Positions 28,485 through 37,207 of a stretch of DNA of 64,000 bases are shown in pieces. Source of the DNA: Rhizobium rhizoryzae (GTDB taxonomy: Bacteria > Pseudomonadota > Alphaproteobacteria > Rhizobiales > Rhizobiaceae); contig NZ_CP049250.1 in NCBI RefSeq assembly GCF_011046895.1, positions 806,001 to 870,000 on the forward strand, read 5' to 3'. The position numbers were made by a program, and so were the translations under genes. The first letter of the stretch is position 1. The number at the start of each line of letters is the position of its first letter. The notes below the pieces were generated by a model. The model worked only from the letters and a program-made list of their open reading frames with translations. It had not been told where the DNA came from and searched no databases.

Positions 28485-29447
28485 TTATCTTTGCCATTCC
28501 ACCCAATCGCGCATCAGCCGGTGAGCGATCGCCCCGCGTGGTGGACTGAACGGCCCCTCTCCGGAAGGATCGGCGTCCAGCATGGTGGCGATCTCGTCCC
28601 GCGTAAACCAGCGACAATCTGCCAACTCCTGCTCATCACGGTTGATGTCCCGGTCGAGCGCCTCGGCATAACAGCCGATCATGAGAGAATGCGGCATGGG
28701 CCATGGCTGGGAGGCATGGTAGCGAACGCGGCCTGTGCGGATGCCGGCTTCCTCGAAGGTTTCGCGGCGAACGGCATCTTCGATGGTCTCACCCGGCTCT
28801 ACGAAGCCGGCGAGCGTCGAATACATTCCCGGGGCAAAATGATGCCCGCGACCCAGCAGCACCAGATCGCGCTCGATGTCGACCGTCAACATGATGACAA
28901 CCGGATCGGTGCGTGGAAACATCATATGTCCGCAGTTCGGACAGCTGCGCTTGTAGCCGCCCTGCTGGCTGACCGTCTTCGTTCCGCATTTGCCACAGAA
29001 CAGGTTGGCCCCGTTCCAGTGCACCAGACTGATGCCCTGTGCGATGATGCCAAGCGTTTCCTCATCCAGCAGACCGTCTCGGAAGGCGCTTCGGCCATCC
29101 GTCAATCGGAAACGTGCTTCAAGCTCTTCCATGGGAGTGCGAATCGGCATGGCGATGCGTGGCGCTCCATCGACCGTGTAGCCCAGGAGAACGGCATTGT
29201 CCTCGTCCGACCCCAGGTCAGCGATCTCGTCACGCGAAAAGAACGCGCCTGGAACCGGCTCCTCCCGCTTGAGGACGACCTTGCCGCCAGCAATGACCAG
29301 AAGCGTCTGCCCTGGAACACCCAGCGCCTGCTCCAGGCAATCGTCGGTACGATGTTCGGCGTCCCGATTCAGGCGGTTTCCGGAAAATGCGGTCAGCTTG
29401 CTTGGCTCATCGTGCGGCGCACGAGTTTCAAAAATGGTAAGTGTCAT
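28485..29447 (-). CDS. nudC: NAD(H) pyrophosphatase / RNA decapping NUDIX hydrolase
   Basis: This 320-residue protein has the NudC layout: an N-terminal domain, a zinc ribbon with FCGKCGTKT and CPNCGHMMFPRTDP (about residues 151-185), and a NUDIX domain with GFVEPGETIEDAV and RRETFEEAGIR (about 213-236). Family enzymes cleave NADH to NMNH and AMP and remove NAD caps from RNA. It overlaps the upstream HIT gene by four bases (ATGA), so the two are translated together. Confidence 0.94.
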   Translation of the reverse strand: MTLTIFETRAPHDEPSKLTAFSGNRLNRDAEHRTDDCLEQALGVPGQTLLVIAGGKVVLKREEPVPGAFFSRDEIADLGSDEDNAVLLGYTVDGAPRIAMPIRTPMEELEARFRLTDGRSAFRDGLLDEETLGIIAQGISLVHWNGANLFCGKCGTKTVSQQGGYKRSCPNCGHMMFPRTDPVVIMLTVDIERDLVLLGRGHHFAPGMYSTLAGFVEPGETIEDAVRRETFEEAGIRTGRVRYHASQPWPMPHSLMIGCYAEALDRDINRDEQELADCRWFTRDEIATMLDADPSGEGPFSPPRGAIAHRLMRDWVEWQR

Positions 29448-29854
29448 GATGCGAGGGCTTCATTCAGATTGGTCAGAAAGTTTTGTTTGGCATCGTCGGC
29501 CCAAGGCGTGGCGGAGCCATGACCCCAGATCGGACCGGGCCAGTTGGGATCACCTTCGTGCCTGGCAACAATGTGGACGTGAAGCTGCGAAACGATGTTG
29601 CCGAGAGCACCCACATTGATCTTGCGAGCCTTCGTCACCGTCTTCAAGGCTTCTGCAACCAGATTGATCTCGAAGGTCAGCATCGTCTGGTCGAGCGGCG
29701 TCAGTTGAAAGATCTCGGTCTTATCCGCCCGCTGTGGAATCAGCATCAACCAAGGCCAGCGGCTGTCTTTCAGCAAACGCAACTGGCAGAGGCCAAGCGT
29801 GGTGACGAGTTCAGAATCCTTTTCCAGTCGGGGGTCCAGCACAAATCGATTCAC
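29444..29854 (-). CDS. HIT family protein with altered histidine triad
   Basis: This 136-residue protein belongs to the HIT superfamily of nucleotide hydrolases and transferases. The triad region reads VSQLHVHIVARHEGD: two histidines of H-x-H-x-H are present and the third place is Val, a variant found in rhizobial HIT proteins of this type. A GTG start at 29854 is preferred because AGGAG stands six bases upstream; the ATG at 29869 would place that element inside the gene, and the frame extending to 30034 overlaps the SRP RNA. It is coupled to nudC by a four-base overlap, suggesting shared nucleotide clean-up work. Confidence 0.87.
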   Translation of the reverse strand: MNRFVLDPRLEKDSELVTTLGLCQLRLLKDSRWPWLMLIPQRADKTEIFQLTPLDQTMLTFEINLVAEALKTVTKARKINVGALGNIVSQLHVHIVARHEGDPNWPGPIWGHGSATPWADDAKQNFLTNLNEALAS

Positions 29855-29901
29855 GTGGCTCTCCTGCATCGATAATCTTGCTAGCAGTTTTTTCAGGGCT
29901 T

Positions 29902-29939
29902 GGCTCGCATTTGGTTTGGGGGCTTGCATTTGGTTTGGG
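29902..29939 (+). repeat. 19-bp tandem duplication in the SRP RNA promoter
   Basis: Two adjacent 19-base units, GGCTCGCATTTGGTTTGGG (29902-29920) and GGCTTGCATTTGGTTTGGG (29921-29939), differ at one base. The second carries the TTGCAT -35 element of the SRP RNA promoter; the first carries the altered TCGCAT. Confidence 0.85.
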
Positions 29940-29952
29940 AAACGACGATATG
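29924..29952 (+). promoter_or_regulatory. Predicted promoter of the SRP RNA
   Basis: TTGCAT (29924-29929) and GATATG (29947-29952) are 17 bases apart, a sigma-70-type arrangement. The expected transcription start about seven bases further matches the predicted 5' end of the SRP RNA at 29959-29960. Confidence 0.6.
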
Positions 29953-29958
29953 TGGCCT

Positions 29959-30056
29959 CGGGAGGTTGGTGGTGGACGAGCCACTCGCCAACCGGGTCAG
30001 GTCCGGAAGGAAGCAGCCCTAACGAGCCCGGCACGGGTCGCCGTGCCAGCCTCCCA
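29959..30056 (+). ncRNA. ffs: Signal recognition particle RNA, small bacterial type
   Basis: The conserved Ffh-binding core GGTCAGGTCCGGAAGGAAGC (about 29995-30014) with CAGCCCTAACGAG after it identifies the 4.5S-type SRP RNA. Outer arms GGGAGG (29960-29965) and CCTCCC (30050-30055) pair to close a single long hairpin of about 97 nt, the usual size in alphaproteobacteria. With Ffh it targets membrane proteins to the Sec/YidC machinery. It lies between the HIT gene and dnaX, a common place in rhizobia. Exact ends are estimated from pairing. Confidence 0.95.
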
Positions 30057-30182
30057 CCTAATCTATCTCACGGTCAGTTTTCGGCCAGCTTCCCGCTGAT
30101 GTCCGATCAATGAACTGACCGGAGATGAATTGGCCCCACCAAGGCTTCCATCAGACTGGCGGTACAGGATGAGTGACACCTG

Positions 30183-32063
30183 ATGAGTGATGCGGGCCTG
30201 ACGAATTCCCCCCAAGCCACCTACCGCGTTCTGGCGCGAAAATATCGCCCGAAGGATTTCTCCGACCTGATGGTCGGCCAGGAGCCCATGGTACGAACGC
30301 TGACCAACGCGTTCGAGACCGGCCGGATTGCCCAGGCCTATATGCTGACGGGTGTTCGTGGCGTGGGCAAAACCACGACAGCGCGCATTCTGGCGCGAGC
30401 CCTGAATTACAAGACCGCTGACATCGATAAGCCGACCATCGACCTGCGCGTTCCGGGCGAGCATTGTCAGGCTATCATGGAAGGCCGCCATGTCGATGTG
30501 ATCGAGATGGATGCTGCCTCCCATACCGGCATCGACGATATTCGCGAGATCATCGAGCAGGTGCGCTACCGCCCGGTATCGGCGCGCTACAAGGTCTATA
30601 TCATCGACGAAGTGCATATGCTTTCGACGCAAGCCTTCAACGGTCTCTTGAAGACGCTGGAAGAGCCGCCAGAGCATGTAAAGTTCATTTTTGCGACGAC
30701 GGAAATCCGCAAGGTCCCGATCACGGTTCTCTCGCGCTGCCAGCGCTTCGACCTGCGCCGCATCAGTGCCGCTGATCTCGTCGGCCTGTTCTCGACCATT
30801 CTCGGCAAGGAAGCGATCGCGTTCGAGCCGGAAGCGCTTGCGATGATTGCCCGCGCTGCGGAAGGTTCCGCCCGTGACGGCCTTTCTCTGCTCGATCAGG
30901 CGATTGCCCATGGTGGCGGTTCCGTTCAGGTGGAAACCGTGCGTGGCATGCTGGGGCTCGCCGACCGGGCGCGTATCGTCGACCTCTTCGAGCACATTGT
31001 TCGTGGTGACGTGACGGCAGCGTTGGAGGAGTTTACTGCCCAGTACGAAGCGGGCGCCAACCCGGTCGTGGTGCTGACCGATCTTGCCGATTTCACCCAT
31101 CTGGTAACCCGGATCAAATATATTCCGGCAGCCGCCGACGATGCTTCGTTGAGCGAAGTGGAGCGCGTTCGCGGTGCCGAGTTTTCCGCAGCCGTTGCCG
31201 TCACCACATTGTCTCGCATGTGGCAGATGCTGCTCAAAGGCATACCCGAAACGGAAAACTCGTCTCGTCCGGCAGGTGCTGCCGAAATGGTACTCATCCG
31301 GCTTGCCCATGCGGCGAACCTTCCTTCGCCGGAGGATGCGGCGAGACGCGTGACCGAGCTTCTGGCTTCGGGCAATGCTGGCGCTGCATCCGCGCCAAGC
31401 GGTTCCGGTGGCGGCGCCCGGGCCAGCCTTGGCGGTTCTGCCTCCATGTCTGCGGCACCGGCCGCCCGCGCAATCGAAACACCGCAGGCCCGCACCACGG
31501 CTGGACAACCGGTGGCACGACTTCAGGCCGTTCCCTCCAGCAGCGCTGAGCCCTCCCCGGTCGGGCGCGTGGAAACCAGGCCGCAAGAAAATGCGCAGCC
31601 TCAGCCGAAGGTGGATGTCCGATCGCTCGCCGATATCTCCGACCTCTGCACAGCGAACCGGGAGCCGATCCTGCGGGCACGCGTGCGCCAATCCGTTCAT
31701 CTGGTCAAACTGGAACCGGGTCGGCTTGAGATTCGCCTGGAGCCGGATGCGCCGAAATCCATTGCCAGTGATCTGGCATCCAAGCTGAAAGAATGGACCG
31801 GCATTACCTGGTGGGTAACGCTATCCAATGAGCGCGGCGAACCGACGCTGGCCGAGGCGGAAGCGCAGATCAAGGAACAGCACAAGACGGATGCACGAGC
31901 CGATCCGGATGTCGCGGCCATTCTCGCTCAGTTTCCGGGCGCCAGGATCATTGACGTTCGCATCAAGGTGCCGGTTGAGGACGAGTTGGAAGAGGCTCAA
32001 CCTCCGGCGATAATCGAAACAGACGAAGGCGACATTCTGCCGGGTGACGACCTCGACATCTGA
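30183..32063 (+). CDS. dnaX: DNA polymerase III subunits tau/gamma
   Basis: This 626-residue clamp-loader ATPase has Walker A GVRGVGKTT (57-65), Walker B YIIDEVHML (139-147), sensor 1 FATTE and arginine-finger SRCQRFDLR. The zinc module usual in DnaX is lost: three of four cysteine positions are replaced (Tyr76 stands in the first) and only Cys95 stays. A low-complexity Ala/Gly/Pro linker (about 390-475) precedes the C-terminal tau domain that binds the polymerase. I see no A-rich slippery run in the linker like the E. coli AAAAAAG site, so a gamma form by frameshift is not supported. It leads dnaX-ybaB. Confidence 0.95.
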   Translation: MSDAGLTNSPQATYRVLARKYRPKDFSDLMVGQEPMVRTLTNAFETGRIAQAYMLTGVRGVGKTTTARILARALNYKTADIDKPTIDLRVPGEHCQAIMEGRHVDVIEMDAASHTGIDDIREIIEQVRYRPVSARYKVYIIDEVHMLSTQAFNGLLKTLEEPPEHVKFIFATTEIRKVPITVLSRCQRFDLRRISAADLVGLFSTILGKEAIAFEPEALAMIARAAEGSARDGLSLLDQAIAHGGGSVQVETVRGMLGLADRARIVDLFEHIVRGDVTAALEEFTAQYEAGANPVVVLTDLADFTHLVTRIKYIPAAADDASLSEVERVRGAEFSAAVAVTTLSRMWQMLLKGIPETENSSRPAGAAEMVLIRLAHAANLPSPEDAARRVTELLASGNAGAASAPSGSGGGARASLGGSASMSAAPAARAIETPQARTTAGQPVARLQAVPSSSAEPSPVGRVETRPQENAQPQPKVDVRSLADISDLCTANREPILRARVRQSVHLVKLEPGRLEIRLEPDAPKSIASDLASKLKEWTGITWWVTLSNERGEPTLAEAEAQIKEQHKTDARADPDVAAILAQFPGARIIDVRIKVPVEDELEEAQPPAIIETDEGDILPGDDLDI

Positions 32064-32087
32064 CAACGACAAGAGAAGGACAAGACG

Positions 32088-32411
32088 ATGCGCGACATCA
32101 TGGGCATGATGGGCAAGGTCAAGGAAATGCAGGCCAAGATGGAAAAGATGCAGGCGGAAATCGCCGCTCTTGAGGTCGAGGGCAAGGCGGGTGGCGGCCT
32201 TGTGACTGTTGTTCTGAACGGCAAGGGCGAGTTGCGCAGCCTCAAGATCGACCCGTCGCTGTTCAAGGAAGACGAGGTCGAGATTCTTGAAGACCTTATC
32301 GTTGCCGCACACAAGGATGCAAAGGACAAGAGCGAGGCGCAGGCGCAGGAAAAGATGGCCGCCGTGACGGCTGGTCTGCCGCTGCCTCCCGGCATGAAGC
32401 TGCCGTTCTGA
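32088..32411 (+). CDS. ybaB: YbaB/EbfC nucleoid-associated protein
   Basis: This 107-residue DNA-binding protein of the YbaB/EbfC family has the start [20 protein letters not shown], an amphipathic methionine-rich helix, followed by the core [19 protein letters not shown] and the conserved [11 protein letters not shown] end. Family members bind DNA as dimers and shape the nucleoid. It follows dnaX by 24 bp with an AGAGAAGGA ribosome binding site, and its transcript ends at a strong terminator 12 bp after the stop. Confidence 0.94.
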   Translation: MRDIMGMMGKVKEMQAKMEKMQAEIAALEVEGKAGGGLVTVVLNGKGELRSLKIDPSLFKEDEVEILEDLIVAAHKDAKDKSEAQAQEKMAAVTAGLPLPPGMKLPF

Positions 32412-32422
32412 TCTCCGACGAA

Positions 32423-32446
32423 GGGTCGCAGATGCGGCCCTTTTTT
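32423..32446 (+). terminator. Intrinsic terminator of dnaX-ybaB
   Basis: A 7-bp stem, GGGTCGC (32423-32429) with GCGGCCC (32434-32440, one G-T pair), loop AGAT, is followed at once by six T. This is a canonical rho-independent terminator. Confidence 0.88.
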
Positions 32447-33065
32447 ATACCAGATCCCTGATTTTTGCCTGGAGATCTTCATGCAGCGGAACGCTCAGGT
32501 AGCGGGTTCGCTGCTCGATGCTGAGCCGCTTTGGCTGAAAGATCATGAGTTCGGCAATCCTGACGCGCTCGCCCCGATAGGGGTGAAATTCGACGTCTTC
32601 ACCGGCTGCAAGAACCCCTGTCTGGATCACGCGGCAATAAATGCCGGGTCGCGCCGCCGCTGTATAGCGCTTGGCAATTTTCGGATCATTCATATGCGCC
32701 GTGAACGTGTTGCAGGGAACGCGCGGTGATGTGGCTTCCAGAATGACGCCACCTGCCAGGTGGAAGCGGTCGCCCGCACAGACATCGCGATTCTCAAGGC
32801 CATCAATGACCAGATTTTCGCCAAAGGTTCCCGGTGGCAGATTCCTTTGCAGTTCCTGCGCCCACCAGCGGAGCGTCTCGCTGCCTTCCATATAGACCGC
32901 CTGTTCGTGGCCCCCGTGATATTTGCCGTTGCAGATCGAATCACCCACCAGCCCGTTCTCGTCCACATGGACTGGATAGCCCACCGGCTGCTTGTTGATG
33001 CCGCTCTTGTAGCTCTTGCCCGGTAGTTTTTCAGGCTGGCCGAGACAGACGGCGCTGACTTTCAT
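32445..33065 (-). CDS. MOSC domain protein (YiiM-like)
   Basis: This 206-residue protein has a MOSC domain with the presumed sulfur/molybdopterin cysteine in SPRVPCNTF (near residue 117) and N-terminal family blocks KYHGGHEQAVYM and GTFGENLVIDGL. MOSC proteins are linked to molybdenum-cofactor chemistry; YiiM of E. coli reduces hydroxylated purines. The substrate here is unknown. It lies in reverse orientation between ybaB and recR and is divergent from recR with 56 bp between starts. Confidence 0.89.
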   Translation of the reverse strand: MKVSAVCLGQPEKLPGKSYKSGINKQPVGYPVHVDENGLVGDSICNGKYHGGHEQAVYMEGSETLRWWAQELQRNLPPGTFGENLVIDGLENRDVCAGDRFHLAGGVILEATSPRVPCNTFTAHMNDPKIAKRYTAAARPGIYCRVIQTGVLAAGEDVEFHPYRGERVRIAELMIFQPKRLSIEQRTRYLSVPLHEDLQAKIRDLV

Positions 33066-33121
33066 GAGAGATACCTCAATGTGAGATTCCGTTAACGGTG
33101 CTTATCGTCTAAAAGCGCCTC

Positions 33122-33727
33122 ATGGCAAAACGTGTTACCGGTCCCGAAATCGAAAAACTCATTCAACTGCTGGCGAAGGTGCCGGGGCTTGGCCCCCGCT
33201 CCGCACGTAGGGCGGCGCTGCATCTCATCAAGAAGCGCGAGCAATTGATGGGCCCGCTCTCTCACGCGCTGGGCGAGGCCTATGACAAGGTGAAGGTCTG
33301 CTCCCGCTGCGGCAATGTGGATACAAGCGACCCTTGCACCGTCTGTACCGACGAGCGGCGCGATCAATCCGTCATCATCGTCGTGGAGGACGTATCGGAC
33401 CTTTGGGCGCTTGAGCGGGCAGCCGCCATGAACGCCGCCTATCATGTGCTGGGAGGAACGCTTTCACCGCTCGATGGCGTCGGGCCTGACGATCTCAACA
33501 TCAAAAGCCTTGTCGACCGCGTGAGCGAAGGCGGCATTCGCGAGATCATTCTGGCCGTCAACGCGACCGTGGAAGGTCAGGCAACCGCCCATTTCATCAC
33601 GGACCGCCTGTCAGACCTGCCCGTGAAAATCACCCGTCTTGCCCATGGCGTGCCCGTGGGTGGGGAACTGGATTACCTGGACGAGGGTACGCTGACGGCA
33701 GCGTTACGCGCACGAACGGCGATTTGA
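33122..33727 (+). CDS. recR: Recombination protein RecR
   Basis: This 201-residue protein works with RecO (and RecF, present at 18 kb) to load RecA at gaps. It has the N-terminal HhH region [20 protein letters not shown], the C4 zinc motif CSRCGN...CTVC near residues 60-78 and the Toprim domain beginning [14 protein letters not shown]. Length is typical. The upstream ybaB is separated by the reversed MOSC gene, so recR needs its own promoter in the 56-bp divergent gap. A lytic transglycosylase gene follows 10 bp later. Confidence 0.96.
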   Translation: MAKRVTGPEIEKLIQLLAKVPGLGPRSARRAALHLIKKREQLMGPLSHALGEAYDKVKVCSRCGNVDTSDPCTVCTDERRDQSVIIVVEDVSDLWALERAAAMNAAYHVLGGTLSPLDGVGPDDLNIKSLVDRVSEGGIREIILAVNATVEGQATAHFITDRLSDLPVKITRLAHGVPVGGELDYLDEGTLTAALRARTAI

Positions 33728-33737
33728 GGAGGCGTGG

Positions 33738-34985
33738 ATGATCCGGAAACTTGGTACACTTTGCCTATCATTGATGGCACTCGCCCTTCCCATGCCTGCG
33801 CTGGCGGCTCCCTCCAAGGCCGAGGTTGAGCAGCAATTTCGCCAATGGCTTAGCCGGGACATCACGCCGGAAGCGAAGAAGGCCGGCGTTTCCGCCTCCA
33901 CCATCGATGCGGCGCTGAAAGGCGTTTCATTGAAATGGGACCTGCCGGACCTTGTTCCACCGGGCACCACGCCGCCGAAGGAACAGGATCAAACCCAGGC
34001 CGAATTTTCCTCACCCGGCGCCTATTTTTCCGAGCAACGCATGCAAGGCCTGGCCATGACCGGGCGTTCGCTGGCGCAGACGCATGCTGCGACCTTGCGC
34101 AAGGTAGAACAGACCTATGGTGTACCGGGGTCGATCATTCTTGCGATATGGGGTCGTGAATCCGGATATGGACGTGCGAAACTGCCCTTTGCGGCGCTGG
34201 ATGTGCTGGCAACAAAGGCTTTCATGTCCACCCGCAAGGACATGTTCCGCACCGAGTTGATCGACGCTTTGCGCATTATCCAGCACGGCGACATCACGCC
34301 GGAGCGTATGCGGGGTTCCTGGGCCGGCGCATTGGGCCAGCCGCAGTTCATGCCCTCGAGTTACGCAAAGTATGCGGTTGATTTCGACGGCGACGGCAAG
34401 GCGGATATCTGGGATTCCGTGCCGGATACACTCGCCTCCATCGCACACTATCTCGTGCTGAAGGGCTGGCAGCGCGACCGCGACTGGGGCTTCGAGGTGA
34501 CGATCCCGGCTCAGGTTTCCTGTGCGCAGGAGGGGCCGGATCTCGCCAAGCTGATTTCGCAATGGGCTTCGCTCGGAATTTCCCGCGTCAACGGCAAAGG
34601 CTTTCCGGCACATGAGGCAAAGGTAGATGGCATGATGCTGGTGCCTGCCGGTCGCTACGGACCGGAATTCATCGTGACGCCGAACTTCTACGTGCTGAAG
34701 GAATATAACAACTCCGATCTCTATGCGCTCTTCATCGGCAATCTCTCGGACCGCATCGCAAATGGAGCAGGTCCGTTTCAGGCAGGCTGGAACCCCACGG
34801 GGAAGATGCTGCGTTCCGATGTGCTGGCCATGCAGAAAAGCTTGCAGGCAAAGGGTTATGATGTCGGCCGCGCCGATGGGCTGGCAGGTTTCAAGACCCG
34901 CCGCTCGATTGGCGACTGGCAGGCGAAGAGCGGGATGGCTCCCACTTGTTTCCCGGACGAGAGCCTGAAGGCGCGGCTTAGATAG
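33738..34985 (+). CDS. Lytic murein transglycosylase (MltB type) with peptidoglycan-binding domain
   Basis: This 415-residue exported enzyme cleaves glycan strands. The signal peptide is about residues 1-24 (cleavage near ALAAPS). The SLT_2 catalytic domain has the acid Glu in IWGRESGYG (near residue 138) and the family block GALGQPQFMPSSYAKYAVDF with a Ca-like DFDGDGKADIWD. A C-terminal PG-binding helix-turn domain (about 355-410, DVLAMQKSLQAKGYDVG) ends the protein. No lipobox cysteine is present. It follows recR by 10 bp and may share its transcript. Confidence 0.93.
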   Translation: MIRKLGTLCLSLMALALPMPALAAPSKAEVEQQFRQWLSRDITPEAKKAGVSASTIDAALKGVSLKWDLPDLVPPGTTPPKEQDQTQAEFSSPGAYFSEQRMQGLAMTGRSLAQTHAATLRKVEQTYGVPGSIILAIWGRESGYGRAKLPFAALDVLATKAFMSTRKDMFRTELIDALRIIQHGDITPERMRGSWAGALGQPQFMPSSYAKYAVDFDGDGKADIWDSVPDTLASIAHYLVLKGWQRDRDWGFEVTIPAQVSCAQEGPDLAKLISQWASLGISRVNGKGFPAHEAKVDGMMLVPAGRYGPEFIVTPNFYVLKEYNNSDLYALFIGNLSDRIANGAGPFQAGWNPTGKMLRSDVLAMQKSLQAKGYDVGRADGLAGFKTRRSIGDWQAKSGMAPTCFPDESLKARLR

Positions 34986-34986
34986 T

Positions 34987-35442
34987 TCAAAGGTTCAGTT
35001 TGAAGCCCGCGTGGCTTTTCTCGAAGCCAAGGCTTTCATAAAAGCGATGGGCGTCCTCCCGGCGATTATCGGAGGTCAATTGAACGGCGCCGCAGCCGCG
35101 CTTGCGGCACGCTTCGATGGCCCAGCGAATCATCTCCCGCCCGACGCCCTTGCCACGCTGGCTTGCCGCCACCCGCACGCTTTCGATCTGGCCGCGCCAG
35201 AGGCCAAGGCGGGAAAGCCCAGGCAGAAAGCTGATCTGCAGGCATCCTACGACATCGCCTGAGCCATCGACGGCGACTGCCAGCATTTGGTTTGGATCCG
35301 CCTGAATGGCATGGAATGCATCGACATACCGTCGGTCGACCGGATCGGATACCACTTCACGGGTCCGGCCCAGAGCGTCATCGGCAAGCATGGCGACGAT
35401 GGCGGTAAGGTCTGTCTCTTCGGCTCTGCGATATTCGGTCAT
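34987..35442 (-). CDS. GNAT family N-acetyltransferase
   Basis: This 151-residue GNAT protein has the acetyl-CoA site in AASQRGKGVGREMIRWAIEA (about residues 92-111) and the C-terminal block CGAVQLTSDNRREDAHRFYE with GFEKSHAGFKL, the pattern of small stand-alone acetyltransferases. The acceptor is unknown. It lies 27 bp downstream of the MFS gene in the same direction and may share its transcript. Its stop is two bases from that of the convergent transglycosylase gene. Confidence 0.88.
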   Translation of the reverse strand: MTEYRRAEETDLTAIVAMLADDALGRTREVVSDPVDRRYVDAFHAIQADPNQMLAVAVDGSGDVVGCLQISFLPGLSRLGLWRGQIESVRVAASQRGKGVGREMIRWAIEACRKRGCGAVQLTSDNRREDAHRFYESLGFEKSHAGFKLNL

Positions 35443-35469
35443 GCGGGTTTTCCGGATGTTGCGACAAGG

Positions 35470-37119
35470 TCAATGGAGATCGAGCGCCGATTTGTGGAAG
35501 ACATCCTCACGGGCGTGATCGGGAGGTATGGCCTGCCGCTCCAGCATGCGATGGACACGTGGACCATCCGGCCCCGCGTGGAGCGCCCGGATCTGGGTCC
35601 AGATCTCCGCATCTGCCTTGGTGCGGCGCTGATTATGACGCACATAATCCGCCCAGGTGGCCGTGTGATAGGTTTCCGTCCAGATATCCGGGTTTTCCAA
35701 GTCCCGCATCAGGGCCCACTGGCGTGCACCGTCACGAATACGGATGCGGCGTCGCTCGGACATCAGCGCCAGGAAGGCGGGCACGTTTTCTTCGCGCACC
35801 GTATAGTCAACAAGCAGAACGATCGGGCCGCTTCTTGGCTGGAGATCGAGCCGAAGCGAAGGTTCGCGGAAGGTGTTGGCCGGATCGAGGTTCAGGGCTT
35901 CCATGGAGGGAAGCGCGAAACGCCAGCCGAACAGTGCGCCGAAGACCATCGCAAGGCTGGCAATCATCAGTGAGGTTGAGACGCCATAGGTTTCCGCCAG
36001 CATGCCCCAGAGCCAGCTGCCTAGGGCGATACCGCCGAAGGTCGCTGTCTGGTAAAAGGAAAGTGCGCGCCCGACCACCCAGCGCGGTGTCGACAGTTGC
36101 ACCGTTGTATTGAACAGCGAAAGCGCCAGAACCCAGCACGCCCCAGGGATCGTAAGGATTGCACAGGTCAGGAGCGTGGAGGATGAGAGCGCAGCGGTTA
36201 CAGCGCTCACCCCGAAGCCGGTGAAAGCGATGCGGACGATGATCTCCGTCGAAAATGTTTCGCGAATGCGCGCATTCAAAAGGGCGCCGATCACGGCACC
36301 CACGCCAAAGGCACCGAGCATCAGACCGTAAGTCAGCGGACCACCCACGACAAGATCGCGCGCGACCAGCGGCAGCAGCGCCAGAATGGCGCTGGCGGAG
36401 ACGCCGAAGAGGAGGCTGCGAAACAGGACATTGATGAGCTTCGGAGACATGGCCACGTAGCCAAAGCCCGCCGAAAGCGCTCTCCCGAGAGTCTCGCGCG
36501 GAAGCCGGTTGTCCGGTGTTTCGGGCTTCCAGCGCGACAGGGCAAAGATCAGGGAGATGTAGCTCATGGCATTGACGGCGAAGGCCGCGGCCGCTCCGAA
36601 AGAGGCCACGATAATGCCGCCGATGGCAGGGCCGACACTGCGGGTGATATTGAAGCCGACGCTGTTCAAGGAGACCGCGGCAGGAAGGACCGGACGCGGG
36701 ACGAGATCCCCGACGGAGGCCTGCCAGGATGGATTGTTGAGCGCCGTTCCGCAGCCGATGAGGAAGGTGAAGGCCAGCAGCAGCCAGGGTGTCAGAAGAT
36801 CCACCCAGGCAAACACTGCCAGAAAAACCGAGACAATGAGCATGAACCCCTGCGCGGAGATCATGATCGCCCGACGGTCGAAATTGTCCGCCAGCGCCCC
36901 GGCAATCAGGGAAAACAGCATGATCGGCAGAGCCTGCGAGGCTTGAACAAGCGCCACCATGTTTTCCGAACTGGAGATCGCCGTCATCATCCAGGCGGCA
37001 CCGACCGCTTGCACCAGACCGCCGAAATTGGAAACGACGCTTGCGAGCCAGATTTCACGGAAGGTCTGGTGACGGAAGGGCGCAAAGGATGAGATGCGCT
37101 CGGGCACGTTGAACCTCAT
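35470..37119 (-). CDS. MFS transporter with C-terminal soluble domain (MFS_3/EntS-like)
   Basis: This 549-residue protein has a twelve-span major facilitator domain (about residues 15-400) of the MFS_3 group related to enterobactin exporter EntS, with FRHQTFREIWLASVVSNFGG at the start. Unlike simple MFS proteins, about 140 residues follow the last span: a soluble segment beginning near SLRLDLQPRSGPIVLLVDYT, with RRRIRIRDGARQWALMRD and VHRMLERQAIPPDH, which looks like a small ferredoxin-like (antibiotic monooxygenase-type) domain. The substrate is unknown. It is divergent from the rimP operon and followed by a GNAT gene. Confidence 0.85.
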   Translation of the reverse strand: MRFNVPERISSFAPFRHQTFREIWLASVVSNFGGLVQAVGAAWMMTAISSSENMVALVQASQALPIMLFSLIAGALADNFDRRAIMISAQGFMLIVSVFLAVFAWVDLLTPWLLLAFTFLIGCGTALNNPSWQASVGDLVPRPVLPAAVSLNSVGFNITRSVGPAIGGIIVASFGAAAAFAVNAMSYISLIFALSRWKPETPDNRLPRETLGRALSAGFGYVAMSPKLINVLFRSLLFGVSASAILALLPLVARDLVVGGPLTYGLMLGAFGVGAVIGALLNARIRETFSTEIIVRIAFTGFGVSAVTAALSSSTLLTCAILTIPGACWVLALSLFNTTVQLSTPRWVVGRALSFYQTATFGGIALGSWLWGMLAETYGVSTSLMIASLAMVFGALFGWRFALPSMEALNLDPANTFREPSLRLDLQPRSGPIVLLVDYTVREENVPAFLALMSERRRIRIRDGARQWALMRDLENPDIWTETYHTATWADYVRHNQRRTKADAEIWTQIRALHAGPDGPRVHRMLERQAIPPDHAREDVFHKSALDLH

Positions 37120-37207
37120 GCTGATTTGTTTAGGCTGACTAACTTAGCGTGCTGGCCACCTCTAACAAGCGCAAATCGAGAGGCTTTGGCGGCTCTGACC
37201 GCAACCC

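Noticed and set aside
29855..30034. N-terminal extension of the HIT protein
   Set aside because: It crosses the SRP RNA gene and promoter; an internal GTG with AGGAG gives a normal HIT length.
30063..31700. Leftward 545-residue frame
   Set aside because: Antisense to dnaX; no ribosome binding site or domain.
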